Part shown: piece by piece, positions 1-6,850 of the stretch
How positions within the stretch are numbered: position 1 is the first letter of the stretch
Layout: each line of letters starts with the position of its first letter
Assembly (NCBI GenBank): GCA_027297685.1
Contig: JAPUHN010000056.1
Span: 1-32,834 of the forward strand
From: Alphaproteobacteria bacterium
Lineage (GTDB): Bacteria > Pseudomonadota > Alphaproteobacteria > UBA6615
Direction of reading: 5' to 3'
DNA: 32,834 bases
Translations under genes and position numbers: made by a program
The notes under the pieces: generated by a model
The model's database searches: none
The model's input: only the letters and a program-made list of their open reading frames with translations
What the model was told of the DNA's origin: nothing

Positions 1-243
1 GTCGGTGACGGATCCAATCGCTGCGAGCAAACCCTTGGCGTGGGGGGTGTTTACCGGCTCGACGGCGACGACACCTTCAGACGTAACCACAAACATCGAG
101 GTATAGCCGTCTCCGGGCGCGAAGAGATAGACGCCGTCGGCGACCTTTGTTGTCGTCTCCGCCGCCGCGGGTCCGGCGGAAATTGATACCTGGAGCGCCA
201 GCGCGGCGAGCCCTCCCATTGCGAGCTGTTTGATGTTGAACAT
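1..243 (-). CDS. Secreted metallo-beta-lactamase-fold hydrolase (N-terminal part, cut by window edge)
   Basis: This is an open frame of 81 codons running off the left edge, so it is missing from the ORF track. It starts with ATG at 243, after a strong Shine-Dalgarno GAGGAG spaced 6 nt. Residues 1 to about 28 form a signal peptide (MFNIKQLAMGGLAALALQ, then a small-residue region ending AAAE), so the product is probably periplasmic. The segment VADGVYLFAPGDGYTSMFVV followed by VEPVNTPHAKGLL resembles the first beta strands of MBL-fold hydrolases. The zinc motif HxHxDH would lie beyond the window, so metal binding and substrate are unverified. It follows the Spy-like gene by 33 nt and is probably cotranscribed with it. 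Confidence 0.75.
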   Translation of the reverse strand, partial: MFNIKQLAMGGLAALALQVSISAGPAAAETTTKVADGVYLFAPGDGYTSMFVVTSEGVVAVEPVNTPHAKGLLAAIGSVTD

Positions 244-264
244 GGTGAACTCCTCTTATTCTTT

Positions 265-280
265 CTGAAACGGGTTTCAG
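265..280 (-). other. Intercistronic inverted repeat across the Spy-like stop codon
   Basis: On the minus strand the sequence reads CTGAAA-CCCG-TTTCAG, a perfect 6-bp stem with a 4-nt loop. The TGA stop of the Spy-like gene lies in the left arm. It is followed by AAAGAATAAG and the downstream Shine-Dalgarno, with no U-tract, so it does not look like a terminator. It could be an mRNA hairpin that separates or protects the two cistrons, or chance. Confidence 0.4.
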
Positions 281-858
281 CCGCGATGCCGTCCTCGACG
301 CAGGGAGCGGAATTGCTCGATCCGCTCGTTGAGAACCTTGCGCTGCTCCGGGGATAGCACTTCGGCCACATCTGCTAATGCGCTGACCAGATTCTTGCTG
401 ATCTGCTCGGCATCGGCTAGGCGCTTCGCACGCAGCGTTTCAAGCGCAGTCCGGTCGATCGTGTCCGCCAAGAGAAGATCATGGATTTCTTTCCTGGTGG
501 CGCGCATCTTGTCATGCACTGGTTTCAGATCCTTCGCAACCGCCGTGACCAGCGTGATGATCTTTTCCTGTTGCTCCTGAGTGGCATCGATTTCAATCGC
601 CGCATGTTTCACCACGCGCTCGATATGCGCCTCGATTTCGGCATCCGAAATTTCCGCGAAGTCTTTGTGATGGCCGCTATGCCCGCCGCCATTGTAACTC
701 GCATACAACTTCATATGCCCGTAGGTATTGCTGTTGGCGAAGGCCTGAGCGCCATAAATGCCACCGGTGGCAATGGCGATTCCGGTGGCGAGGGCGATCA
801 CTTTGCGGTTGCCCTTTCGAAACCATCCCGTTTTGGCGGTATCCTGTTTGTCCGACAT
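277..858 (-). CDS. Spy/CpxP-like periplasmic protein (LTxxQ-type)
   Basis: The 193-residue product has a basic N-terminus (about residues 1-19), a hydrophobic segment (about 20-41, ending AQAFANS) that serves as signal peptide or anchor, and a highly charged helical body. It carries an LTxxQ-like element near the C-terminus (LSPEQRKVLNERIEQF) and a related TQEQQEK earlier, as expected for the Spy/CpxP/ZraP group of periplasmic chaperones and metal-stress sensors. A His-rich stretch (GGGHSGHHKD) just after the export signal could bind metal; that is inference. The ATG at 858 follows AAGGAG with a 7-nt spacer. A GTAAA-N5-GTAAA repeat lies about 115 bp upstream, which fits envelope-stress control. 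No two-component genes for it are in the window. Confidence 0.8.
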   Translation of the reverse strand: MSDKQDTAKTGWFRKGNRKVIALATGIAIATGGIYGAQAFANSNTYGHMKLYASYNGGGHSGHHKDFAEISDAEIEAHIERVVKHAAIEIDATQEQQEKIITLVTAVAKDLKPVHDKMRATRKEIHDLLLADTIDRTALETLRAKRLADAEQISKNLVSALADVAEVLSPEQRKVLNERIEQFRSLRRGRHRG

Positions 859-883
859 TTATTCACTCCTTATCCTGAGATTA

Positions 884-898
884 ATGGCCGGTGGCCAT
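884..898. other. Perfect palindrome in the leader of the Spy-like gene
   Basis: ATGGCC-GGT-GGCCAT is a perfect 6-bp inverted repeat with a 3-nt centre, ending 26 nt before the Spy-like start codon. It could be a repressor operator or a short hairpin in the 5' untranslated RNA. No known regulator is assigned. Confidence 0.4.
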
Positions 899-972
899 CC
901 ATTGTGGCGGGATTGCTACCCCGGTCACGAACTCAATCTAGGAGCCGACTGTTTCAGGCGCTTCTCTCCAAT

Positions 973-987
973 GTAAAGAAATGTAAA
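973..987. promoter_or_regulatory. CpxR-like direct repeat GTAAA-N5-GTAAA
   Basis: The plus strand reads GTAAAGAAATGTAAA, an exact GTAAA-N5-GTAAA. The identity extends to TGTAAAG repeated at a 10-bp interval. This is the form of the enterobacterial CpxR box, and one-turn direct repeats are typical of OmpR/PhoB-family response regulators. It lies upstream of a Spy/CpxP-like gene, and cpxP is the classic CpxR target in E. coli. No -35/-10 pair at ideal spacing was found next to it. The assignment to a CpxR orthologue in this organism is inference; another OmpR-family regulator with TTTACA half-sites is equally possible. Confidence 0.5.
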
Positions 988-1026
988 GCTACGGGGACAG
1001 CACCGGACAAGAACTGAAAAATAACC

Positions 1027-1902
1027 CTACTCCGCGCGCCAGTCGCGCAAGCGCGGGTCCAGCGCATCGCGCAGGCCATCGCCGAGTAAGTTCAGCCCCA
1101 AGACGGCCAGGACAATGGCAACGCCGGGGAAAATCGCCAGCCTTGGTTCGATTGTCATCAGGGTTTGCGCCTCGAACAACATGCGGCCCCAACTGGGCGC
1201 CGGAGGCTGGGTGCCCAGCCCCAAATACGCCAACGTCGCCTCGGCCAAAATTGCGATGGCGAACGCGATGGTCGCCTGTACAATCAAGACCGAGGCCACG
1301 TTGGGCAGCACGTGGTCGCGGGTCACCGCGAACGGCCCCTTGCCGATGGCGAGGCCGGCGCGGGTGTATTCGAAGGCCCACACTTGGCGCGCCGCGCCGC
1401 GGGTGACGCGGGCGAACACCGGCACGTTGAAAATGCCGATGGCGATGATGGCGTTGACCGCGCCGGGGCCGATTAGCGCGGTGATCAGAAGCGCCGAGAT
1501 TATCGCCGGAAAGGCGAAGACCACATCGGAGCCGCGCATGATGATCTCGTCGATCCAGCCGCCGCGCGCCGCCGCGACGGCGCCCAAAAAGACGCCAAAA
1601 ACGAGGCCGATTCCGACCGCCACCACGCCGACAACGATCGAATTGCGAGCGCCCACCATAAGGCGCGACAGCACATCGCGGCCGAACAGGTCGGTGCCGA
1701 GCCAATGGGCGGCGCTGGGAGACTGCAGGCGATCGACCACGGCAATAGCGTCGACGGCATAGGGCGTCCAGACCAGCGACACCGCGGCGATCACGACCAG
1801 CAACGCGGTTAGGATCGCCCCCAGCAGGAAATTGGGCTGGCGCCACACCGTCACCCAACGGCCCGGTCTTGCCGCCGTAGTTTCGTCGGCGCCGATGCTC
1901 AT
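1027..1902 (-). CDS. Peptide-type ABC transporter permease (DppC/OppC-like)
   Basis: This inner-membrane permease subunit of a family-5 peptide importer has an N-terminal membrane helix (LLGAILTALLVVIAAVSLVW), a periplasmic loop with HWLGTDLFGRDVLSRL, and five further hydrophobic segments. It carries the EAA-like cytoplasmic loop (YTRAGLAIGKGPFAVTRDHV) and the typical DppC C-terminal motif GDGLRDALDPRLRDW. The ORF track start at 1956 would overlap the preceding permease by 44 bp. The internal ATG at 1902 (MSIGADE), 10 nt after that gene's stop, is preferred and gives 291 residues. It is the last gene of the importer unit; no ATPase gene follows. Substrate is unknown. Confidence 0.9.
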   Translation of the reverse strand: MSIGADETTAARPGRWVTVWRQPNFLLGAILTALLVVIAAVSLVWTPYAVDAIAVVDRLQSPSAAHWLGTDLFGRDVLSRLMVGARNSIVVGVVAVGIGLVFGVFLGAVAAARGGWIDEIIMRGSDVVFAFPAIISALLITALIGPGAVNAIIAIGIFNVPVFARVTRGAARQVWAFEYTRAGLAIGKGPFAVTRDHVLPNVASVLIVQATIAFAIAILAEATLAYLGLGTQPPAPSWGRMLFEAQTLMTIEPRLAIFPGVAIVLAVLGLNLLGDGLRDALDPRLRDWRAE

Positions 1903-1912
1903 GGCTGCGATC

Positions 1913-2860
1913 TCATAGGGATGCCCGGGGCCGCGGGTCGATAAGTCCATAGACAATATCGACCATGAAGTTCACCACCACGACCAACGCCACCAGCAAC
2001 ATGACGACATCGCGCACGACGATGATGTCGCGCTGGCTGACCGCCTGAAATATCAAGCGGCCCAAACCCGGCAGGGCAAACACATTTTCAACGACGATCG
2101 AGCCGGCCAGCAGAAACGCGAATTGCAGGCCGAGGATCGTCGTCATCGGGATCAACGCGTTGCGCAGAACATGGCGCCAGAGAACCCGCCGTTCGCTAAG
2201 CCCCTTGGCCCGCGCGGTGCGCACATAATCGGCGCCCAGGGTCTCCAGCACCGCCGAGCGGGTCACCCGCGCCAAAATCGCCGCCTCCGGCAGCGCCAGT
2301 GCTGTGGCCGGCAACACCAGCGCCCACAGGCCGGTCGCTAGACCCGATTGCCAGCCGGGAAACCCGGCGGCCGGAAACCAGCCGAGCGCGACTGCGAACA
2401 ACAGGATCAACATAATTCCGAACCAGAAATTGGGGATCGCCATGCCGATCTGGCTGAAGGTCATGACGCCGTAATCGCCGGGCCGGTTGCGCCGGGTTGC
2501 GGCTAACATGCCGAGCGGCACCGCAATCACCGACGAGGCAAAGAAGGCAAGCAACGCCAGGGGAATCGTCACCTCTAGGCGCGCGGCGATCAATTCGCTG
2601 ACCGGCACGGCATAGGTGTGGCTGGTGCCGGTTTGGCCGACCACCATGCCGCCAATCCATGAGATGTAGCGTTCCAGGGGTGGGCGGTCGAGGCCCATCT
2701 GGGCGCGCAGTGCCGCCAGCGTATCTTCTTGCGCTTCAAGGCCGAGGATGAGCAAGGCCGGGTCGCCCGGCAGCACTTCGAGGATCACGAAGATCGCCGC
2801 GCTGGCGACGATCAGTGTTGCCAGTAGAATCAGCGCGCGGCGGATCACGAAGGTCAACAT
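1913..2860 (-). CDS. Peptide-type ABC transporter permease (DppB/OppB-like)
   Basis: The 315-residue protein begins with the usual DppB opening: a membrane helix (ILLATLIVASAAIFVILEVLPGDPA, quoted in part) followed by GDP and a periplasmic segment. It has about six membrane helices and the EAA loop YVRTARAKGLSERRVLWRHV, which contacts an ATPase. It heterodimerises with the downstream DppC-like permease. It lies 36 nt after the binding-protein gene and 10 nt before the next permease, so all three are surely one transcript. No strong Shine-Dalgarno precedes the ATG at 2860. Confidence 0.92.
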   Translation of the reverse strand: MLTFVIRRALILLATLIVASAAIFVILEVLPGDPALLILGLEAQEDTLAALRAQMGLDRPPLERYISWIGGMVVGQTGTSHTYAVPVSELIAARLEVTIPLALLAFFASSVIAVPLGMLAATRRNRPGDYGVMTFSQIGMAIPNFWFGIMLILLFAVALGWFPAAGFPGWQSGLATGLWALVLPATALALPEAAILARVTRSAVLETLGADYVRTARAKGLSERRVLWRHVLRNALIPMTTILGLQFAFLLAGSIVVENVFALPGLGRLIFQAVSQRDIIVVRDVVMLLVALVVVVNFMVDIVYGLIDPRPRASL

Positions 2861-2896
2861 GGCATCACCGCGTGGCGCGCGTACCTGCGGTGCCGA

Positions 2897-4372
2897 TTAC
2901 TCCCAGCGCACGCCCGTCACATCGTTGGCCTGCACCGGGCTGTTGCGCCACAGGCCTTTGACGCCCTTGCGCCACACCCCCAGCTTCGCCAGCTGGAACA
3001 GATAACCGTTGACCGCATCTTCGGCGATGATGCGCTGGGCGGTGCCCAGAAGTTGCGCACGCTTGGCCGGATCGCTGGTTTCGTTGAGCGTTTTCATCGT
3101 CGCTTTCATGCGTGGCGAGTCGTAGTTGAAATAAAATTTATCGCGGGCATAGATGCCGATGTCCTGCGGCTCGGTATGGGACACGATGGTCAAATCGAAA
3201 TCGTTGCCGCGGAACACCTGCTCGAGCCATTGCGCCCATTCCACCGGAATGATCTCGGCGTCGATGCCGACATCTTTCAGCTGGGCAGCGACGATTTCGC
3301 CGCCGCGCCGGGCATAGATTGGCGGCGGCAGCTTTAGGGTCAGTTTCAGGTTTTCGGCGCCGGCTTCCTTCAACAGCGCGCGCGCCTTGGCCGGGTCGTA
3401 GGGGTAGGTCGCGGTCAAATCCACGTAGGCCGGGTGATGGGGGGCGAAATGACTACCGATCGGCGTCCCGAAACCGAACATGGCGCCGTCGATAATCGCT
3501 TTGCGGTCGATCGCATGGGCGATCGCCCGGCGCACCCGCACGTCGTTGAGCGGCGGTTTGCTATTATTGGTCGACAGTATGGTTTCCCCTTCGGTGGAAC
3601 CGATGGCGACCACGAAGTTCGCGTCGGCCTGAAACGCCAGCACCGCTTCCGGCGCATTGAGATTGGGTATCGCGTCGATATCGCCCGCCTTCAAAGCTGC
3701 GACTTGGGCCGAGGGGTCGGGGATGATTCTAAAAGTAACCTTCTGCAGAGCCGCGCCGGAATCGAGCGCCGATAGCTCGATCCGGTCGCCTTTGACCCAC
3801 CGGTCGAACTTGAACGGACCGCTGCCGACCGGCTTGGACTTATTGGTATCAGCGGATTCGGGACCGACGATGACGGCATCGCCCCATCCCAGATTGAACA
3901 ACAACGAGCCCTCGGGCCGGCTGAGCGTGATGCGCACGGTTCGTGGATCGGGTGCCTCTACCTTGTCGATCGCCGCAAACAACGGTTTCTGCGCGTTCAC
4001 CGAATCCGGGCCGCGCGCCCGGTCGAGCGAAAACACGACATCGCTGGCGTCGAGCGCCGTGCCGTCGTGGAAGCGCACGTTGGGCCGCAGCTTGAATGTG
4101 TATACCAGTCCGTCGGCGGACACCGACCACTCGGTCGCCAATTGCGGCTGCACCGCGCCGTTTTGATCGATCCGGGTCAGGCCTTCAAAAACGTTGGCGT
4201 AGACGATCTCGTCGATCGCTGCCGCAGCGCCAGCGGTGGGATCCAGGTGAGGCGGCTCGAGCGTTACACCAAGCGTCAGAGAATTCTTACTCTGTGCCAG
4301 CGCTGTGTCCGGCACTGCTTGCGCAAGCGCTATAACGGCAGCGGCGGCGGCTCCTAATATCAGCTTGTTCAT
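2897..4372 (-). CDS. ABC transporter substrate-binding protein, family 5 (DppA/OppA-like)
   Basis: The 491-residue protein has a Sec signal peptide (MNKLILGAAAAAVIALAQAV, cleavage probably after ALA near residue 26). The body is typical of family-5 solute-binding proteins: TLGVTLEPPHLDPTAG at the start of the mature chain, LRPNVRFHDGTALDASDVVFS, then DVRVRRAIAHAIDRKAI and YDPAKARALLKEAGA. It captures peptides, or another family-5 ligand such as an opine or nickel complex, in the periplasm and hands them to the two permeases. The ATG at 4372 follows a purine-rich GGGAGAGGGAAGA. The linked M20 and P1 peptidases suggest a peptide or modified amino-acid ligand; this is inference. Confidence 0.92.
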   Translation of the reverse strand: MNKLILGAAAAAVIALAQAVPDTALAQSKNSLTLGVTLEPPHLDPTAGAAAAIDEIVYANVFEGLTRIDQNGAVQPQLATEWSVSADGLVYTFKLRPNVRFHDGTALDASDVVFSLDRARGPDSVNAQKPLFAAIDKVEAPDPRTVRITLSRPEGSLLFNLGWGDAVIVGPESADTNKSKPVGSGPFKFDRWVKGDRIELSALDSGAALQKVTFRIIPDPSAQVAALKAGDIDAIPNLNAPEAVLAFQADANFVVAIGSTEGETILSTNNSKPPLNDVRVRRAIAHAIDRKAIIDGAMFGFGTPIGSHFAPHHPAYVDLTATYPYDPAKARALLKEAGAENLKLTLKLPPPIYARRGGEIVAAQLKDVGIDAEIIPVEWAQWLEQVFRGNDFDLTIVSHTEPQDIGIYARDKFYFNYDSPRMKATMKTLNETSDPAKRAQLLGTAQRIIAEDAVNGYLFQLAKLGVWRKGVKGLWRNSPVQANDVTGVRWE

Positions 4373-4419
4373 TCTTCCCTCTCCCGAATTCAGTTTATGC
4401 GCTTCTTATTGTGCGGTGC

Positions 4420-4448
4420 AGCATAGCAACCGCGCGGGCCATCGACAA
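4420..4448 (-). promoter_or_regulatory. Sigma70-like promoter for the peptide importer genes
   Basis: On the minus strand, TTGTCG is followed after exactly 17 bp by TATGCT, itself preceded by TGC as an extended -10. The -35 box abuts the stop codon of the P1 peptidase gene. Expected transcript start is near 4412, leaving about a 40-nt leader before the binding-protein start. Confidence 0.5.
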
Positions 4449-5477
4449 TCAGCCTTTACCCTCGCCAAACCTATCCCGGTAGGCCTCTAGAGCCCCCAGC
4501 GTTTCAGCTTCGTAGACGGCGCGGGCGATGGCGCGGGCGACGCAATCCGCCGCGAACAACCCTAGCTGTGCCACGGCGATGTTCGCGTCGTCGCTTAACG
4601 CCCGCCGACCGGTTGATACCGCGAAAACGATATCGCCATCGAACGGCGTATGGACCGGCCGCAACGCCCGGGCAAATCCGGCTTGGGCCATGACGGCGAC
4701 ACGTTTGGCTTGCGACTTGGTCAATGTTGCATCGGTGGCAACAACGGCAAGGGTGGTATTGGCGCCAGCCGTCGCGCTTTCAGGACCGGCAAAATCGAAG
4801 GAAAGTTCCTCAGGCGGCGACGATGGCGGGGCGACACTGCCAAATTCACCATCCCGTTCGAACGGCCACGCCCAAAACGCACCACTTCCTGGAATTACGG
4901 CGCTGCCGCCGGCGTTGACGGCGGCGATCGCACCTATGGTCGCGCCACCCTCGACAATTGACGACGCGGTGCCGAGCCCACCTTTGAGTGCGCCGGCCGT
5001 TGCGCCGAAACCTGCGCCAGCGTTTCCCAACCGAAATTCCGCGCCGGCAACCTCCGCCGCGCGCTGCGCTAGTAATCGATAGGGCTGCCCTGTTCCATCG
5101 GTGTTTTGAAAGGCCGATTTGTCGCCACCATTGGATAAATCGAACAGGATCGCCGTTGGCACGATCGGCACCACAGCTTCGCCGACCCGGAAGCCGCGTC
5201 GCTGCCCCGCCAGCCACGACATCACCCCACCGGCGGCATCGAGCCCGAAGGCAGAACCCCCGCTCAAGACAATAGCGTCGACCTGTTCGACAGTGGCGGC
5301 GGGGTCGAGCAACTCGATTTCGCGCGTTCCAGTGCCGCCGCCACGCGCATCGACCGATGCGACCGCGCGTTCAGCGGGTAAGACGACGGTAACGCCGGTG
5401 CGAATCCCTTCGTCTTCGGCGTTGCCGACGGCAATACCGGGTACGTCGGTAATTGCGTTGCGCGGGCCTGGCTTCAC
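4449..5477 (-). CDS. P1-family peptidase (DmpA/BapA-like aminopeptidase, N-terminal nucleophile)
   Basis: The 342-residue protein opens with NAITDVPGIAVGNAED and TGVTVVLP, typical of the P1 family (L-aminopeptidase/D-esterase DmpA, beta-peptidyl aminopeptidase BapA). Further family features are GGTGTREIELLDP, VLSGGSAFGLDAAGGV and the glycine-rich GNAGAGFGATAG. P1 enzymes self-cleave before a Ser/Thr that becomes the N-terminal nucleophile; here the site is probably GAN-TTLAVVATD, with Thr241 as nucleophile. No signal peptide is seen, so it is probably cytoplasmic. It starts with GTG in a GTGA overlap with the M20 peptidase gene, implying coupled translation. Likely role: removing N-terminal residues, possibly unusual ones, from imported peptides (inference). 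Confidence 0.88.
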   Translation of the reverse strand: MKPGPRNAITDVPGIAVGNAEDEGIRTGVTVVLPAERAVASVDARGGGTGTREIELLDPAATVEQVDAIVLSGGSAFGLDAAGGVMSWLAGQRRGFRVGEAVVPIVPTAILFDLSNGGDKSAFQNTDGTGQPYRLLAQRAAEVAGAEFRLGNAGAGFGATAGALKGGLGTASSIVEGGATIGAIAAVNAGGSAVIPGSGAFWAWPFERDGEFGSVAPPSSPPEELSFDFAGPESATAGANTTLAVVATDATLTKSQAKRVAVMAQAGFARALRPVHTPFDGDIVFAVSTGRRALSDDANIAVAQLGLFAADCVARAIARAVYEAETLGALEAYRDRFGEGKG

Positions 5478-6781
5478 GGTGTCGATCCATTAAGCAAATC
5501 GAGCGTCGCCGCAGCCATGATCTTGGCGCTCGCCACCATATCGTCGATATCGATGTATTCGTCGGGCTGGTGGGCAAGTTCGAGAATACCCGGACCGTAG
5601 GCGACACAATCGTGCAAATGGCCGATCCGTGCGACATGTTTTTGATCGTAGGTTCCCGGCGAGGCAACGTGTCTCGCCGGTGCGCCAAGCACCGCCTCGA
5701 TGCTGCGATCGAGCGCCCGCACCACGGGCGCTTCAGGTTCGGTCATGGTTGGCGGCACCGACCATAGATCGCGCAACGCATAGTCGAACTCCGGCTGTTC
5801 GGCCTTGAGCGCGTCGAGCAGATCGACGACCTCTTGCTTGACGTCTTCTTCCGACTCTTCGAGCAGATAGCGGCGGTCGAGTACCAATCGGCACCGGTCG
5901 GCAACCAACGCCGATGGAAAGCCTCCGGTCGCGTCCTGTTCGGCCAGACCGCCATGGAGCGAATTGAAGTTCAGCGTCGATTGGCGGGCGAGATCAGGGA
6001 TCACCGGCATGCGGGTGCGCCGTTGCGCCAAGCGCGGATACAGCTCGTTCTCGATCTTCGCCAGAAAGGCGCCCATGCCGCGGATCGCCGATACGCCCAG
6101 GAACGGCATCGAACCGTGGGCGATGCGGCCCCGCACCTCGACCTCGGACCACCAGACGCCGCGGTGTCCCAGACACACGGCGTCTTTGTAGAGCGGTTCA
6201 GGGATAATCACATGGTCGACGCGCGGCGGCGAAAAATAGCCGCGCTCGGCCAGCCAGGCGACGCCGGCATAGCCACCCGACTCTTCGTCAACGGTACCGG
6301 AAATCTCAATCGCGCCGGCAAACGATATCCCTTGGTCGAGGATCGATTCGACAGCGATAACGCTGGCCGCCAGACCACCCTTCATATCACAAGCGCCACG
6401 GCCGTAGACACGGCCCTCGCGAACATCTCCGGCAAAGGGGTCGACCGTCCACCCCTCGCCAGGTGCGACCACGTCGATATGGCTGTTGAAATGGACGCAA
6501 GGCCCCGGGCTTGCGCCCTCGATGCGGGCGACGACGTTGAGACGCGGGTAGCGGTCGCTGTCGCCGACGGCGCCCTCGGCGCGCAAATATTCGACCGTAA
6601 ACCCCCGCGCGGCGAGGCGTTCGCCTAGAAATCGAGCACATGGCTCGTAGGCGTCGCCCGGCGGATTAATCGTTGGAATGCGGATCAGCGATGCGGTTAG
6701 GTCGGCCACCTCGTCGTAACGGTCGTCGATGTGCTGGAACAACGCGCTCCGTACGTCGCGGCTTTGGGTCTCTCGCGCCAT
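5474..6781 (-). CDS. M20-family metallopeptidase (ArgE/DapE/carboxypeptidase G2 type)
   Basis: The 435-residue protein carries the M20 di-zinc signature: HFNSHIDVVAPG (His101, Asp103), GRGACDMKGG (metal-bridging Asp132) and SGTVDEESGG (catalytic Glu166/Glu167). The C-terminal region DQKHVARIG and ELAHQPDEYIDI holds the last metal histidine. M20 enzymes hydrolyse amide bonds of N-acyl amino acids or dipeptides. It is longer than ArgE or DapE and a separate dapE is present at 20310, so it is unlikely to be the lysine-pathway enzyme. No signal peptide, so cytoplasmic. It is coupled to the P1 peptidase by GTGA and lies 69 nt after the histidine kinase gene. The exact substrate cannot be read from sequence. 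Confidence 0.9.
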   Translation of the reverse strand: MARETQSRDVRSALFQHIDDRYDEVADLTASLIRIPTINPPGDAYEPCARFLGERLAARGFTVEYLRAEGAVGDSDRYPRLNVVARIEGASPGPCVHFNSHIDVVAPGEGWTVDPFAGDVREGRVYGRGACDMKGGLAASVIAVESILDQGISFAGAIEISGTVDEESGGYAGVAWLAERGYFSPPRVDHVIIPEPLYKDAVCLGHRGVWWSEVEVRGRIAHGSMPFLGVSAIRGMGAFLAKIENELYPRLAQRRTRMPVIPDLARQSTLNFNSLHGGLAEQDATGGFPSALVADRCRLVLDRRYLLEESEEDVKQEVVDLLDALKAEQPEFDYALRDLWSVPPTMTEPEAPVVRALDRSIEAVLGAPARHVASPGTYDQKHVARIGHLHDCVAYGPGILELAHQPDEYIDIDDMVASAKIMAAATLDLLNGSTP

Positions 6782-6850
6782 CGGCAGAAGCTAGCTGCGG
6801 TGCAGACCAGGGTCAACGCGCCGGCTCGCCAGACAACCGCGTCGGGAAGA

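Noticed and set aside
989-1858. 289-aa minus-strand ORF overlapping the DppC-like permease
   Set aside because: It is the same strand in another frame, Arg/Gly-rich, and lacks the membrane pattern that the true frame shows clearly.
5834-6628. 264-aa plus-strand ORF opposite the M20 peptidase
   Set aside because: It is antisense to an enzyme with intact catalytic motifs, has low-complexity basic composition, and no recognisable domain.
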